Positions 26,301-35,225 of a DNA stretch of 64,000 nt are shown in pieces (within the stretch, counting starts at the first letter, position 1; every line of letters begins with the position of its first letter). Source of the stretch: Cellvibrio sp. OA-2007. GTDB taxonomy: Bacteria > Pseudomonadota > Gammaproteobacteria > Pseudomonadales > Cellvibrionaceae. The position numbers and the translations under genes are program-made. The stretch covers positions 1 to 64,000 of the forward strand of contig NZ_BBUL01000083.1 in assembly GCF_000953825.1 (NCBI RefSeq), given 5' to 3'. The notes under the pieces are model-generated. The model worked only from the letters and a program-made list of their open reading frames with translations, was not told where the DNA came from and did not search any database.

Positions 26301-26881
26301 ACGAAAGCGAATTGAGCCATTTGGTTAGCTCGCGTATCGCCAATTTAAAACCTGAGAAGAGTACCCAAACGATTTCCGGTTTGGTTATTTCCCAGCGCAT
26401 TGTGCGCACCAAGCGCGGCGACAACATGGCGATTCTAACCATTGATGATCGCACCGGACGCATGGATGTCACACTCTTTGCGGAGACATTTAATAATTCT
26501 CGCGATGTGCTGTCAAAGGATGGGTTGCTGGTGATCAGCGGCCAAGTTCGCTATGACGACTTTAGCGGCATGTTAAAAATGAGTGCCGATAATATTCGTC
26601 TGCTGGCCGATGTACGTCAGGAAAAAGTGCGTGAACTTTGGCTTGAGCTGGAATCGGGTGCGTTACCCGCTAACTTTACCCGTGAATTGAGTGAGATGCT
26701 CGATCCTTATCGTCAGTCACCTCAGCAAGATGCACGCTGCGCTATTGTGGTGGATTATTTACGCAGCGATGCGCGCGCTCAGCTGCGTTTTGGCAGCCAA
26801 TGGAATGTGCGCCCGGAAGATGAACTATTACAGCGCTTACGCGACAGCTATGGTAGCGCCAAGGTGAGATTGGTTTATTAA
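23348..26881 (+). CDS. dnaE: DNA polymerase III alpha subunit
   Basis: DnaE is the replicative polymerase catalytic subunit. Order: N-terminal PHP domain (VHLRLHTEFSLSDS, residues 7-20), palm with the catalytic acids (GPGRGSGAGSLVAYSL, then MPDFDIDFC), thumb/fingers with GYGFNKSHSAAYA, tandem helix-hairpin-helix, an OB-fold (about residues 1010-1090, TISGLVISQR), and a C-terminal tau-binding part. It has 1177 residues against 1160 in E. coli. An intrinsic terminator follows 26 bp after the stop. Confidence 0.98.
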   Translation: MPAANFVHLRLHTEFSLSDSLVRIKPLVKRAAELNMPACAITDQTNFYGLIKFYKAAQGAGVKPIVGSDFWIASSDNEGKPTLITLLAINDRGYKNIIELISRAWRQGQQQGVAYVQREWISEFSEGVIALSGGKFGDVGMALLGGRAPQASELLQGWMKDFPDRFYLELQRTGRENDENHLHAAVALATEMNCPVVATNDVRFLKASEFEVHEARVCISEGRALDDPRRERRYSDQQYFRTAEEMTELFSDIPEAIANTIEIAKRCTVTIQMGKYFLPEYPVPEGLTEAEFFCKISFEGLEQRLERILDKSAPDYAERRKVYEDRLTFELDIINQMGFPGYFLIVMDFIQWAKDHDIPVGPGRGSGAGSLVAYSLKITDLDPLEYDLLFERFLNPERVSMPDFDIDFCMDNRDKVISYVADNYGRDAVSQIITFGTMAAKAVVRDVARVQGKSYGLADKLSKMIPATPGMTLAQALQEEPQLKEFIEQDGDAGEIWEMAVQLEGLTRNVGKHAGGVVIAPTKLTDFSPLYCDESGGGLVTQFDKGDVEEAGLVKFDFLGLRTLTIIDWARIMIDKQRLKKGEAPLDISAIPLDDAKTFGLLKRAETTAVFQLESRGMKDLIKRLQPDNIEDLIALVALFRPGPLESGMVDDFINRKHGRAQVAYPDAKFQHHTLKPVLEPTYGVIVYQEQVMQIAQVLAGYTLGGADMLRRAMGKKKPEEMAKQREVFETGAKNQGVDPELAIKIFDLVEKFAGYGFNKSHSAAYAIVSYQTAWLKAHYPAHFMAATMSSDMDKTDKVVTFIEECRTMKLKLLPPDVNSGEFHFTVDDAGRIIYGLGAIKGLGEGPVESIIAARNAGGPFKDLFDFCARVDPRKVNKRAMEAIIRSGAADNLGPTSNTPQHNIDHDRAVMFAAMGEAVKTAEQAMANTNAGMMDLFGAVIASDDSKIDVYTEFRRVRTWTMKERLNAEKETLGLYLTGHPIDEYESELSHLVSSRIANLKPEKSTQTISGLVISQRIVRTKRGDNMAILTIDDRTGRMDVTLFAETFNNSRDVLSKDGLLVISGQVRYDDFSGMLKMSADNIRLLADVRQEKVRELWLELESGALPANFTRELSEMLDPYRQSPQQDARCAIVVDYLRSDARAQLRFGSQWNVRPEDELLQRLRDSYGSAKVRLVY

Positions 26882-26906
26882 TTGTTTCGAACTTTCTTTA
26901 TGGTGT

Positions 26907-26931
26907 AAAAGGCTGCTATTGCAGCCTTTTT
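26907..26931 (+). terminator. Terminator after dnaE
   Basis: AAAAGGCTGC-TATT-GCAGCCTTTTT is a 10-bp perfect stem with a 4-nt loop and a T tract. It closes the long rightward block. Confidence 0.88.
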
Positions 26932-27069
26932 ATCGTCTGCCTGTTTTTCTTTAGATTAACTCGATCTAAAAAATGACCAGCTCAAGATTATTTTCGTCTC
27001 TTGCTTTCGCTCTATCCATCTAGACTTTAATTGAAGGGTTAAAAAAATTGAATGATGGAGGGCAGTACT

Positions 27070-27522
27070 ATGTCATCGATTCTTGTTAAAGATTATATGC
27101 AGGCCAATGTGTTAGCCGTCAAATCCGATGCCAGTGTGCGGGAGGTCGTCGAGTATTTGCTTAAATCGAATATTACCGGTGCGCCCGTGGTTGATGAAGA
27201 CATGAAGGTGATTGGATTTGTGTCTGAGCAGGACTGTATGAAAGAGATGTTGAACAGCGCTTTTTATGCTGAAGATTCTACTCAGGTAACCCACATTATG
27301 CGGCGCGATGTGCTGAGCGTAACGCCGGATGCTAGCATTCTGGAGATTGCTGAAATCATGCTCGGCAACAAACCCAAGAACTATCCTGTTGTCGAGAACG
27401 GTAAGCTGGTGGGTTTGATTAATCGCCGCCACATACTGCAGGCGCTCAAGCAGCACAACGGTAGCTATTTTTCGCCAGCCCGTGAGCGCCCTAGTTTTGC
27501 AGTAACATCTTCCTTAGTCTGA
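27070..27522 (+). CDS. Protein with two CBS domains
   Basis: The 150-residue cytoplasmic protein consists almost wholly of a CBS pair (about residues 1-60 and 72-135), which usually binds adenine nucleotides as an energy sensor. Motifs are VREVVEYLLKSNITGAPVVDEDMKVIGFVSEQDCM and ILEIAEIMLGNKPKNYPVVENGKLVGLINRRHIL. The ATG at 27070 is 7 nt after GGAGGG (27057-27062); the in-frame ATG at 27052 precedes that site. It is a single gene between dnaE and accA. No catalytic domain is attached and its partner is unknown. Confidence 0.88.
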   Translation: MSSILVKDYMQANVLAVKSDASVREVVEYLLKSNITGAPVVDEDMKVIGFVSEQDCMKEMLNSAFYAEDSTQVTHIMRRDVLSVTPDASILEIAEIMLGNKPKNYPVVENGKLVGLINRRHILQALKQHNGSYFSPARERPSFAVTSSLV

Positions 27523-27540
27523 TACTGGCTCATCGCAGCT

Positions 27541-27570
27541 CCGGATTTGTTCTAGTTAGAGCAAATCCGG
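27541..27570. repeat. Perfect 9-bp inverted repeat after the CBS gene
   Basis: CCGGATTTG (27541-27549) pairs with CAAATCCGG (27562-27570) around a 12-nt loop, without a T tract. It shares its GGATTTG/CAAATCC core and its place just after a stop codon with the hairpin at 11596-11630. Confidence 0.55.
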
Positions 27571-27775
27571 TGGGCTGCACCAATCCTCGTTTGTTTTTGC
27601 CGCAGATTCCTTCACTTCATTTTCACTGGAAAAGATCGACTAAATCGCCCATTTCGCGTAAGGTAGCGCCCCAATTGTGCTACCTGTTGGACTGTTCAAA
27701 AAGTCATCACATCAGGCTCCAGCACTCACCCTATAAGTCAAAATGGTAGTTTGCTACCCGGATCAAGAGCTCGCT

Positions 27776-28723
<948 letters not shown>

Positions 28724-28745
28724 ACGCATAAAACCCGATGAAAAT

Positions 28746-28779
28746 AAAAAAACCGCTGATGAGAGTCAGCGGTTTTTTT
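28746..28779 (+). terminator. Terminator after accA
   Basis: AAAAAAACCGCTGA pairs with TCAGCGGTTTTTTT across a 6-nt loop. The A/T flanks make it effective in both directions, so it could also stop leftward transcription from the 28815 gene. Confidence 0.9.
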
Positions 28780-28814
28780 GTGGAGGGATAATCATTAGTT
28801 GATTAAAAGGTCAG

Positions 28815-29651
28815 TTAAAAGCCTGAGTTATATGCGGTGTCGAGTAGATGCTTTAATGGTAGGCTTGGAGTCAGTTGTTCGCCGCCCATAGAGTCTGTGA
28901 ATTTCACACTAAAAAAATATTCTTGGCCTTCTGGACCATTCACTGTCTCCATTACTAATCCTATAGCGGTATATCGATCAAATTCGCCTTGCGGTACAGG
29001 GGCGGGTAGATATAAGGTTTTCTGACCTTTACCCATCCATAGCGTATCCAGTACGAAGCCTTCACGCGTTCCTGTAATATTTGCTTCAGGCGAAGCAAAG
29101 CTTAAATTTTCTTTTAGAGATAAATTCAGGCGTTTTCCTTCTGCGATTACCGATTCTGTGTCTACTACTTTGTTTGATGTGATATCGCGCGCAATACCTT
29201 CAACGTGAAGCAGAGGTTGCCCTTTAGAATCATCTTCAGGTTGAATAAATACAGACTTTTCGGATATAGAAACTGAAATAGAAACGGGTGTTGGGTGTGC
29301 GTAGTTAAAATCTGTGTCCTGTATTTCCACAATTACTTGTCGATAAATCCACACATCATTGACTATTGCGCGGTAGCTACCAAATTCCGTTTTTTTGAAT
29401 CCTGTCGCTAAGAGCTTCGCTGCATTAGGGAAGGTCAGCTCAGCTGAATTGATTTGCACATCAGGAGAGAGTGGATCTTTGTTAATCGTTAATACCGCTG
29501 ATTTTATCTGACTAAAATCTAACCCTGGATAATGGATGGCACCATTAGACGAGTGTACACCCAGCAGGTCATACTTAAATGTTTTTGCGTAGGTGGCGGT
29601 ACTGGCGAGAGTCATCAGAGTAATGCTTAGCGAGCGCGCAATAATATTCAT
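28815..29651 (-). CDS. Secreted protein of unknown function, linked to a Ser/Thr kinase gene
   Basis: The protein has 278 residues with a signal peptide (MNIIARSLSITLMTLASTATYA, cut before KTFKYD). The rest is mostly short beta-type segments with few cysteines and no transmembrane helix, so a soluble periplasmic or exported beta-rich protein is likely. I do not recognise a family. It lies 93 bp downstream of the kinase-PEGA-FGE gene in the same direction, with a short hairpin between, so it could be read through from that promoter. Its function is unknown; a role as ligand or target of the kinase's outer part is a guess. Confidence 0.65.
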   Translation of the reverse strand: MNIIARSLSITLMTLASTATYAKTFKYDLLGVHSSNGAIHYPGLDFSQIKSAVLTINKDPLSPDVQINSAELTFPNAAKLLATGFKKTEFGSYRAIVNDVWIYRQVIVEIQDTDFNYAHPTPVSISVSISEKSVFIQPEDDSKGQPLLHVEGIARDITSNKVVDTESVIAEGKRLNLSLKENLSFASPEANITGTREGFVLDTLWMGKGQKTLYLPAPVPQGEFDRYTAIGLVMETVNGPEGQEYFFSVKFTDSMGGEQLTPSLPLKHLLDTAYNSGF

Positions 29652-29681
29652 GTGTTAAAACTCCTTATTAATAAATTGAAA

Positions 29682-29700
29682 AGCCAGCATTATGCTGGCT
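29682..29700 (-). terminator. Weak hairpin after the kinase gene
   Basis: AGCCAGC-ATAAT-GCTGGCT followed by TTTTC on the minus strand. The short T run suggests partial termination between the kinase gene and the 28815 gene. Confidence 0.5.
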
Positions 29701-29744
29701 GTTTGAAGTTAACAGATACATCTGTTGCAGTGCAATTCTTTTGG

Positions 29745-31934
29745 TTAATTATCCCGTTTGAAAATACTGTCAGTAATCTCCCGGAAGATATTGCGCCTCC
29801 GTGGTCTTTGCTCATTTTTAATTGCATTATTTTTTTGCGCTGTTGGAATGTCTTGCGCCAGCCTGAAGCCAATAGATTTACGCGATTTATTTGCGCTAAT
29901 CCCAACTTGAGAATAAGCGGTAATAGCCTCTACTTTGCTTGCAAATGAGCCGCCGCGCACCGCGCGTTTTAGGCACGCTGGCGCAGGTGTTTTATCGGCA
30001 CAGTCGTTAACCCATTCGGCAACATTGCCAGCGGTGTCGTGAATGCCGAAATCATTTGGCGGAAAACTTCCCACGGGTTTGGTTTCGTTATCAAAAAAAA
30101 TTGCCCATAATGATTTGCAGCCATAACGGCAGTTGGCTCGTTCTGTTGCGTCATCTTCATTATTGCCCCACCAATAACTACTGGTGGTATTGCCGCGTGC
30201 GGCATATTCCCATTCGCTTGCGGTAGGTAAACGGTAATATCTCCCAGTGGTTTTACTCAGCCAATTTGCATAGGCCATCGCATCGTCCCAACTAATATTC
30301 ACCACTGGCCGTTCGCCGCGGCCCCAGCCCATATCATCAGGTAGTGCCCGATTGGTCGCAAGCGCAAAAAAATCGTATTCATTAAATGTGATTTCGTAGC
30401 GGCTGATTAAAAAGTCCTTATCGATACGCGCTGTTTTGGCCGACTCGGTAGTGGCGTCGCCCATTAAAAATTCACTAGCATAAACCTCGACCATTTCCGG
30501 AAGCGGAAGTTGATTTTCGTTCGCGCTCAGGTTTGATTTTTGTAGCGCTATTTCCCAGTGTTGATTGTGTGAATTGAGCCTTATCCACTTGGTTTTAGTG
30601 ATGTAGCCGGGATGGCTTATTTCAATGTGATAAGCACCAGGAGGCAAACTTACCCCCTGGGAATATTTTTCTTTAATATTGAGTATGCGAACCCGCGCTT
30701 CAGCGGGGATAGGATTAATACTTAGCGATAAGCGCTTAGTGTCCTGCGGTGCGCTAGTTGAGTTGCTCTTGCTGCCAGACAGCTGCGCCCATTGTTCGCG
30801 TGTACTGTTGTTGGGGCGATCGCTAAAGAAAATAAACCCAATGATTATTAATGTGAGAAAACCGAGTGAACCATAACGCCAGTTTATCTTTCTGCGTTTA
30901 TCGTCTAATTCAGCTGGCGCTTGTTCGTTAAGAGGAGTTGGCGGCGCTATTAAAGTTTGATCTAGCTGTGATCCGGTAACAAGCTTCGGTTCTGCTGCGA
31001 CATTAAGAAATCTATTTTTTATTTGATTTACAAGTGCAGTTGTTTTTTTTGCAAAAATAATAAGGTTTTGCTGAAGATAATTTCCTGAGCTTATTAATAA
31101 TTCCACTGGCTTGGTAGCGCTGTTGGTGACAAGTAAGGATTTTTTATTGTTAATGATAGGATTAAGCCTATCAATTAACTCCCGTGCTGTTTGAAAGCGT
31201 TGTTCCGGTTTTTTGGCGAGCAACTTATCCATAATGTGTTGCAAAGCAAATAGGCGCAGCGGAAGTTTCGGTGCCTGTTCATGAATATGTTTTATGCCCA
31301 GCGCAAGTGAACTGTCCGCTTGAAATGGGCGGCTGCCAGTGAGCATTTCATAAAGCACTACACCAAGGCTGTATAAGTCTGAGCGCCCGTCGCTGGTTTC
31401 TCCTTTCGCTTGCTCTGGGCTCATGTAATAGGGGGTGCCGATTACCGCGCCCACTTGCGTCATATTCGCTTTTGATTTAATCGTGCGCGCTATACCAAAA
31501 TCAGTCAGTACTGGTGACTCGTCTTCGCGGAATAAAATATTTTCCGGTTTGATATCGCGATGCACATAGCCCTTGCTGTGGGCATGCTCCAGTGCGGCGG
31601 CAATTCCCAGAGTAATTTTTAAAGCGGTTTGTGTTGTGATTCCTTGCGCGATTTTTTCATCCAGAGAGCCTTTTGGTAAAAACTCCATGGAAATGTAATT
31701 AAATTCCTGATGCCGACCAATATCGTAAATTGGAATGATATTCGGGTGGGAAAGTTGGCCGATAATGGTTGCCTCTCGCTGAAAGCGCTGGTGAAACTCA
31801 GGGTCTTTATCCAGCGATGGTTTCATTATTTTTAACGCGACCGTGCGTCCAACACTATGCTGGGTTGCAAGGTAGACAGTCGCCATACCACCACTGTTAA
31901 TTTTCTTGATAAGGGTGTAGCCAGGGATTTGCAT
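29745..31934 (-). CDS. Membrane Ser/Thr protein kinase with PEGA and FGE-like (SUMF1) domains
   Basis: The ATG at 31934 (MQIPGYTLIKKINSGGMATVYLA) gives 729 residues. The N-terminal Hanks-type kinase (1-260) has an intact catalytic set: glycine loop, Lys35, Glu54, HRD (125-127) and DFG (145-147). A single transmembrane helix lies near 355-371. The outer part has a PEGA-like domain (about 400-470, SLPPGAYHIEISHPGY) and a formylglycine-generating-enzyme-like domain (about 480-710, PVVNISWDDAMAYANWLS, LPTASEWEYAARG, GNVAEWV, RGGSF). The cysteines needed for true FGE catalysis are not in the usual place after RGGS, so this domain probably binds rather than oxidises. It may act as a receptor kinase. 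The TTG reading from 32030 lacks family support. Confidence 0.88.
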   Translation of the reverse strand: MQIPGYTLIKKINSGGMATVYLATQHSVGRTVALKIMKPSLDKDPEFHQRFQREATIIGQLSHPNIIPIYDIGRHQEFNYISMEFLPKGSLDEKIAQGITTQTALKITLGIAAALEHAHSKGYVHRDIKPENILFREDESPVLTDFGIARTIKSKANMTQVGAVIGTPYYMSPEQAKGETSDGRSDLYSLGVVLYEMLTGSRPFQADSSLALGIKHIHEQAPKLPLRLFALQHIMDKLLAKKPEQRFQTARELIDRLNPIINNKKSLLVTNSATKPVELLISSGNYLQQNLIIFAKKTTALVNQIKNRFLNVAAEPKLVTGSQLDQTLIAPPTPLNEQAPAELDDKRRKINWRYGSLGFLTLIIIGFIFFSDRPNNSTREQWAQLSGSKSNSTSAPQDTKRLSLSINPIPAEARVRILNIKEKYSQGVSLPPGAYHIEISHPGYITKTKWIRLNSHNQHWEIALQKSNLSANENQLPLPEMVEVYASEFLMGDATTESAKTARIDKDFLISRYEITFNEYDFFALATNRALPDDMGWGRGERPVVNISWDDAMAYANWLSKTTGRYYRLPTASEWEYAARGNTTSSYWWGNNEDDATERANCRYGCKSLWAIFFDNETKPVGSFPPNDFGIHDTAGNVAEWVNDCADKTPAPACLKRAVRGGSFASKVEAITAYSQVGISANKSRKSIGFRLAQDIPTAQKNNAIKNEQRPRRRNIFREITDSIFKRDN

Positions 31935-32021
31935 GGTTAGAAATAAATCAGATTTAAGTGGGCAGGTGGGGGATGTAAGAGCGGCCAGTTTAACGAAATT
32001 TTCTGAATGGAAACTGGCTAA

Positions 32022-32045
32022 TTTGCACAAATCCTTTTGTGCAAA
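32022..32045. repeat. Perfect 10-bp inverted repeat upstream of the kinase gene
   Basis: TTTGCACAAA (32022-32031) pairs with TTTGTGCAAA (32036-32045) across TCCT. It lies between the ygiQ stop and the kinase start, about 90 bp before the kinase ATG. No T tract follows on the minus strand, so it could be an operator for the kinase gene or an mRNA 3' hairpin of ygiQ. Confidence 0.55.
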
Positions 32046-32056
32046 GCGATGGCTTT

Positions 32057-34570
32057 TTATTTTTTAGGTGCACCCGGTTTACTGCGGGAGTTTTTTCCTA
32101 CAGGGCGATTATTGCTGGGTTGCGGCTTGTTTGTTTTGCTGCCAGTAAATTCTTTTTTCGCTGGTGCACTAGCACTTTTAGCTGTGGTGGTTTGTGCATT
32201 GAATTTTTTTGCACTTTCAAATTTATCACCAAAAGCTTTAGCTGCCGGTTTGCTGGCTGTTTTAGCGCCGGTTTGTTGATGGCCACTTTTGCTCGCAAAT
32301 TTTCCTGCTGGTTTGCCTAGCTTGCGGGCATTGGGGTTGTGGCCGCGGCCAGTATTGCGCGCATCGGCCTGCTCATCTGGAATCAATGCCGAGGCGCTGT
32401 TGCCGATCAAATGCGGTTTGCGCATGGCGCGCAGGGCTTCACGGATAATCGGCCAGTTGGCTGGGTCGTGGTAGCGCAGCAGGGCTTTTTGTAAGCGACG
32501 CTGTTCTATGCCGCGCGGTATATTAATTTTTTTGCTCTTGTAGGTGAGTTTTTTCAGCGGGTTGCGCTCACTCACGTACATCGCCGTTGCGAGTGACATA
32601 GGCGATGGATAAAAGGTTTGCACCTGATCCACTTCAAAATTGTTTTTCTTTAACCAGAGCGCAAGGTTGAGCATATCTTCATCGCGCGTGCCCGGATGCG
32701 CGGCGATAAAGTAGGGAATTAAAAATTGTTCCTTGCCCGCTTCTTTCGAGAATTGATCAAACATGCGTTTGAACTCGTAGTAGCTGCTCATCTTCGGTTT
32801 CATCATTTGCGAGAGCACACCTTCCTCGGTGTGCTCCGGTGCGATTTTTAAATAACCGCCGACGTGATGAGTCACCAATTCTTTAACGTATTCCGGATCG
32901 AGCACGGCCAAGTCATAACGTAAACCCGATGCAACCGACACCCGTTTAACGCCGCGAATTTTGCGCGCTTCGCGATACAAATTCGTGGTGTGTTTATGGT
33001 CGGTCGTTAAATTTTTACAAATGGTTGGATATACACACGACAAGCGACGACATTTAGAGAGCGTCGGCATATCTTTGCAAGTGAGGCGATACATATTCGC
33101 CGTGGGGCCGCCTAAATCTGAAATGTGGCCGGTAAAGCCGGGCACCTTATCGCGAATATCTTCAATTTCTTTGAGGATCGATTCCTGCGAGCGGCTTTGA
33201 ATAATGCGCCCCTCGTGCTCGGTGATCGAACAAAACGTACAGCCGCCAAAACAACCGCGCATGATATTGATCGAGGTTTTGATCATCTCGTAGGCGGGGA
33301 TTTTTTGTTTGCCATACACCGGATGGGGTACACGCGCGTAAGGCAAATCAAACACACCATCGAGCTCGTCGGTTTCGAGCGGGATCGGCGGTGGGTTAAT
33401 CCAAATTTCGCGGTTCTCGTGTTTTTGAATCATCGGGCGCGCGTTGTAAGGGTTTGCCTCTTGGTGCAAAACCCGTGAAGCGTGTGCATATAAAGTTGGG
33501 TCTTTGCGCACCTTATCGAAGGAGGGTAGGCGCACGTAGACTTTTTCGTTATCAACCAAATCACTGCGATTTTGCAGCGGCATGGGAATAATGCGAATGG
33601 GTTGTGGTTCATTCGGGTCAAAGGCTTTTTCGCTTTCAATGCCCTGCGCTGGGCAGCCTTGGGTAGCCAATTGATTGGCGGCTTCCGGATTCAGCGCGGC
33701 AATTTGTTCGGCCATTTTGTCTGGGTCGAGCTGGCGCAACCCAATTTGCGAATTGTTGATGTCAGTTTGTGCGGCATCGACCACGGATTTGGCGTTGTGT
33801 TGATATTCATAGGGGTTAGGCAATTTATCGATATTGCCCGGCCAATCGATGCGGGTGGAATCAATTTCGGTCCAGCCTGCGGGCGGTTCTTTTTTGATAA
33901 CCACAGTGCCACGAATGCTATCCAGCTCTTTTACGCTTTTACCAGCTGCAAGAGAATGCGCTACTTCTGCAATCGCGCGCTCGGCGTTGCCGTACAACAA
34001 AATGTCGGCGGTGGCGTCGATCAACACCGAGCGGCGCACTTCGTTGCTCCAGTAATCGTACTGGGCGATACGGCGCAAACTGGCTTCGATCCCACCGAGC
34101 ACAATCGGCACATCTTTATAGGCTTCTTTACAGCGCTGGCTGTATACGGTCACGGCGCGGTCGGGGCGTTGGCCGCCCATGCCGCCGGGGGTATAGGCAT
34201 CGTCGGAACGCATGCGCAGGTCGGCGGTGTAGCGGTTAATCATGGAGTCCATGTTGCCCGCGCTCACCCCAAAAAACAGGTTGGGTTTGCCGAGGGCTTT
34301 AAAGGGTTCGGCGCTGCGCCAGTCGGGCTGGGCGATAATGCCCACGCGAAACCCTTGGGATTCGAGAAAACGGCCAATCACCGCCATACCAAAACTTGGG
34401 TGATCCACATAGGCATCGCCGCAGACGACGATAATGTCGCAGGTCTCCCAGCCGAGTTTGTCCATTTCGGCACGGCTCATCGGCAGAAAGGGCGCGGGCT
34501 TATAGGTTTTAGCCTGGGCGTGGATGTTGGGTTTTGGGTAGGAGAAAAGGTGTTTGGCGGTACTGTTCAT
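32057..34570 (-). CDS. ygiQ: YgiQ-family radical SAM protein
   Basis: The protein has 837 residues and belongs to the YgiQ/UPF0313 radical SAM family, whose reaction is not established. It has an N-terminal Rossmann-like part ([17 protein letters not shown]), [16 protein letters not shown], the radical SAM cluster motif CFGGCTFC (CxxxCxxC, near residue 435), SASGLRYD-like SVASGLRYD and [11 protein letters not shown]. The last 120 residues are a lysine/alanine-rich tail ([12 protein letters not shown] and similar) typical of nucleic-acid-associated tails. A segment near 270-310 ([18 protein letters not shown]) looks like a lineage insertion. It lies between the FMN-binding and kinase genes, all leftward, with gaps of 71 and 122 bp. 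Confidence 0.93.
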   Translation of the reverse strand: MNSTAKHLFSYPKPNIHAQAKTYKPAPFLPMSRAEMDKLGWETCDIIVVCGDAYVDHPSFGMAVIGRFLESQGFRVGIIAQPDWRSAEPFKALGKPNLFFGVSAGNMDSMINRYTADLRMRSDDAYTPGGMGGQRPDRAVTVYSQRCKEAYKDVPIVLGGIEASLRRIAQYDYWSNEVRRSVLIDATADILLYGNAERAIAEVAHSLAAGKSVKELDSIRGTVVIKKEPPAGWTEIDSTRIDWPGNIDKLPNPYEYQHNAKSVVDAAQTDINNSQIGLRQLDPDKMAEQIAALNPEAANQLATQGCPAQGIESEKAFDPNEPQPIRIIPMPLQNRSDLVDNEKVYVRLPSFDKVRKDPTLYAHASRVLHQEANPYNARPMIQKHENREIWINPPPIPLETDELDGVFDLPYARVPHPVYGKQKIPAYEMIKTSINIMRGCFGGCTFCSITEHEGRIIQSRSQESILKEIEDIRDKVPGFTGHISDLGGPTANMYRLTCKDMPTLSKCRRLSCVYPTICKNLTTDHKHTTNLYREARKIRGVKRVSVASGLRYDLAVLDPEYVKELVTHHVGGYLKIAPEHTEEGVLSQMMKPKMSSYYEFKRMFDQFSKEAGKEQFLIPYFIAAHPGTRDEDMLNLALWLKKNNFEVDQVQTFYPSPMSLATAMYVSERNPLKKLTYKSKKINIPRGIEQRRLQKALLRYHDPANWPIIREALRAMRKPHLIGNSASALIPDEQADARNTGRGHNPNARKLGKPAGKFASKSGHQQTGAKTASKPAAKAFGDKFESAKKFNAQTTTAKSASAPAKKEFTGSKTNKPQPSNNRPVGKNSRSKPGAPKK

Positions 34571-34641
34571 GCTGGGGGCTGCGCTGGGTAAGAATCAGGC
34601 GGCCATTGTCCCAGAAATAGACCTTTGGCAGTAGGTTTTTC

Positions 34642-35160
34642 TCAGTTATCTGTATTAACCAGAGCCTGTTGATGCAGGTAGAGAGCAAGTGTGGCGATTT
34701 TTTTCATCGCTCGTACCGATAGGGTTGCGCCAGAGATGCCATCGATATTGCGATCCAGATTGCGCATATCGTCCTGCAGTTCGGCGTCTAGAAACTGCTT
34801 GGTGAAAAAATCGTAGCGAATTTCACCGCCACGGCTTTCGCGGTATTCCATGACTTTAATGGTCTTGATGCGGTTGTCGGTGATAACTACACCGATAGTA
34901 ATAGGTTGTTCTTTGCCTATCTCTTGCAATACCCAGAGGGTGGTGTTGTCGACCTGTTGATAGCTAATCCGTAGAGGTAATTTGCGTTTCCAGATGGCTT
35001 CAGCTGTGGTGCGCTGCTCGCCTTGCAGCCAGAGCGTTTTGGCGGTTGCTGAGGGCAGATATTGGGCGACAAGTTCGGCTTCAGTAATGTAGCTACCGCG
35101 CTGGGCAAAAACATGTTGCGCGCTGAGGAGCAATACCACTATGCACATCAAAAACCGCAT
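34642..35160 (-). CDS. Periplasmic FMN-binding-domain protein
   Basis: The 172-residue protein has a signal peptide (MRFLMCIVVLLLSAQHVFA) and a C-terminal FMN_bind domain. The motif DGISGATLS (140-148) matches the site where ApbE attaches FMN covalently through a phosphoester to the threonine (Thr146). Such domains carry electrons at the outer face of the inner membrane in Nqr/Rnf and in several reductases. The gene follows the porin after 65 bp that include a strong hairpin, so the two form an operon. No ApbE gene is in the window. The electron donor and acceptor are unknown; iron or another metal is suggested by the Fur-like sites upstream of the porin. Confidence 0.88.
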   Translation of the reverse strand: MRFLMCIVVLLLSAQHVFAQRGSYITEAELVAQYLPSATAKTLWLQGEQRTTAEAIWKRKLPLRISYQQVDNTTLWVLQEIGKEQPITIGVVITDNRIKTIKVMEYRESRGGEIRYDFFTKQFLDAELQDDMRNLDRNIDGISGATLSVRAMKKIATLALYLHQQALVNTDN

Positions 35161-35187
35161 TATTTACCTCTGCAAGATTTGCTGTAA

Positions 35188-35215
35188 GCAGAACCAGAGG
35201 AGACTCTGGTTCTGC
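35188..35215. repeat. Perfect 12-bp hairpin between porin and FMN-binding genes
   Basis: GCAGAACCAGAG-GAGA-CTCTGGTTCTGC is perfect, with a 4-nt loop. On the minus strand it lies 11 nt after the porin stop and 27 nt before the FMN gene start. No T run follows, so it probably stabilises the upstream porin message or tunes read-through rather than ending transcription. Confidence 0.65.
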
Positions 35216-35225
35216 GATCTACAAC

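Noticed and set aside
33572-34591. Long open frame (339 codons) on the plus strand opposite ygiQ
   Set aside because: It is wholly antisense to a well-conserved radical SAM gene, is low in conserved motifs and follows its codon pattern; a shadow frame.
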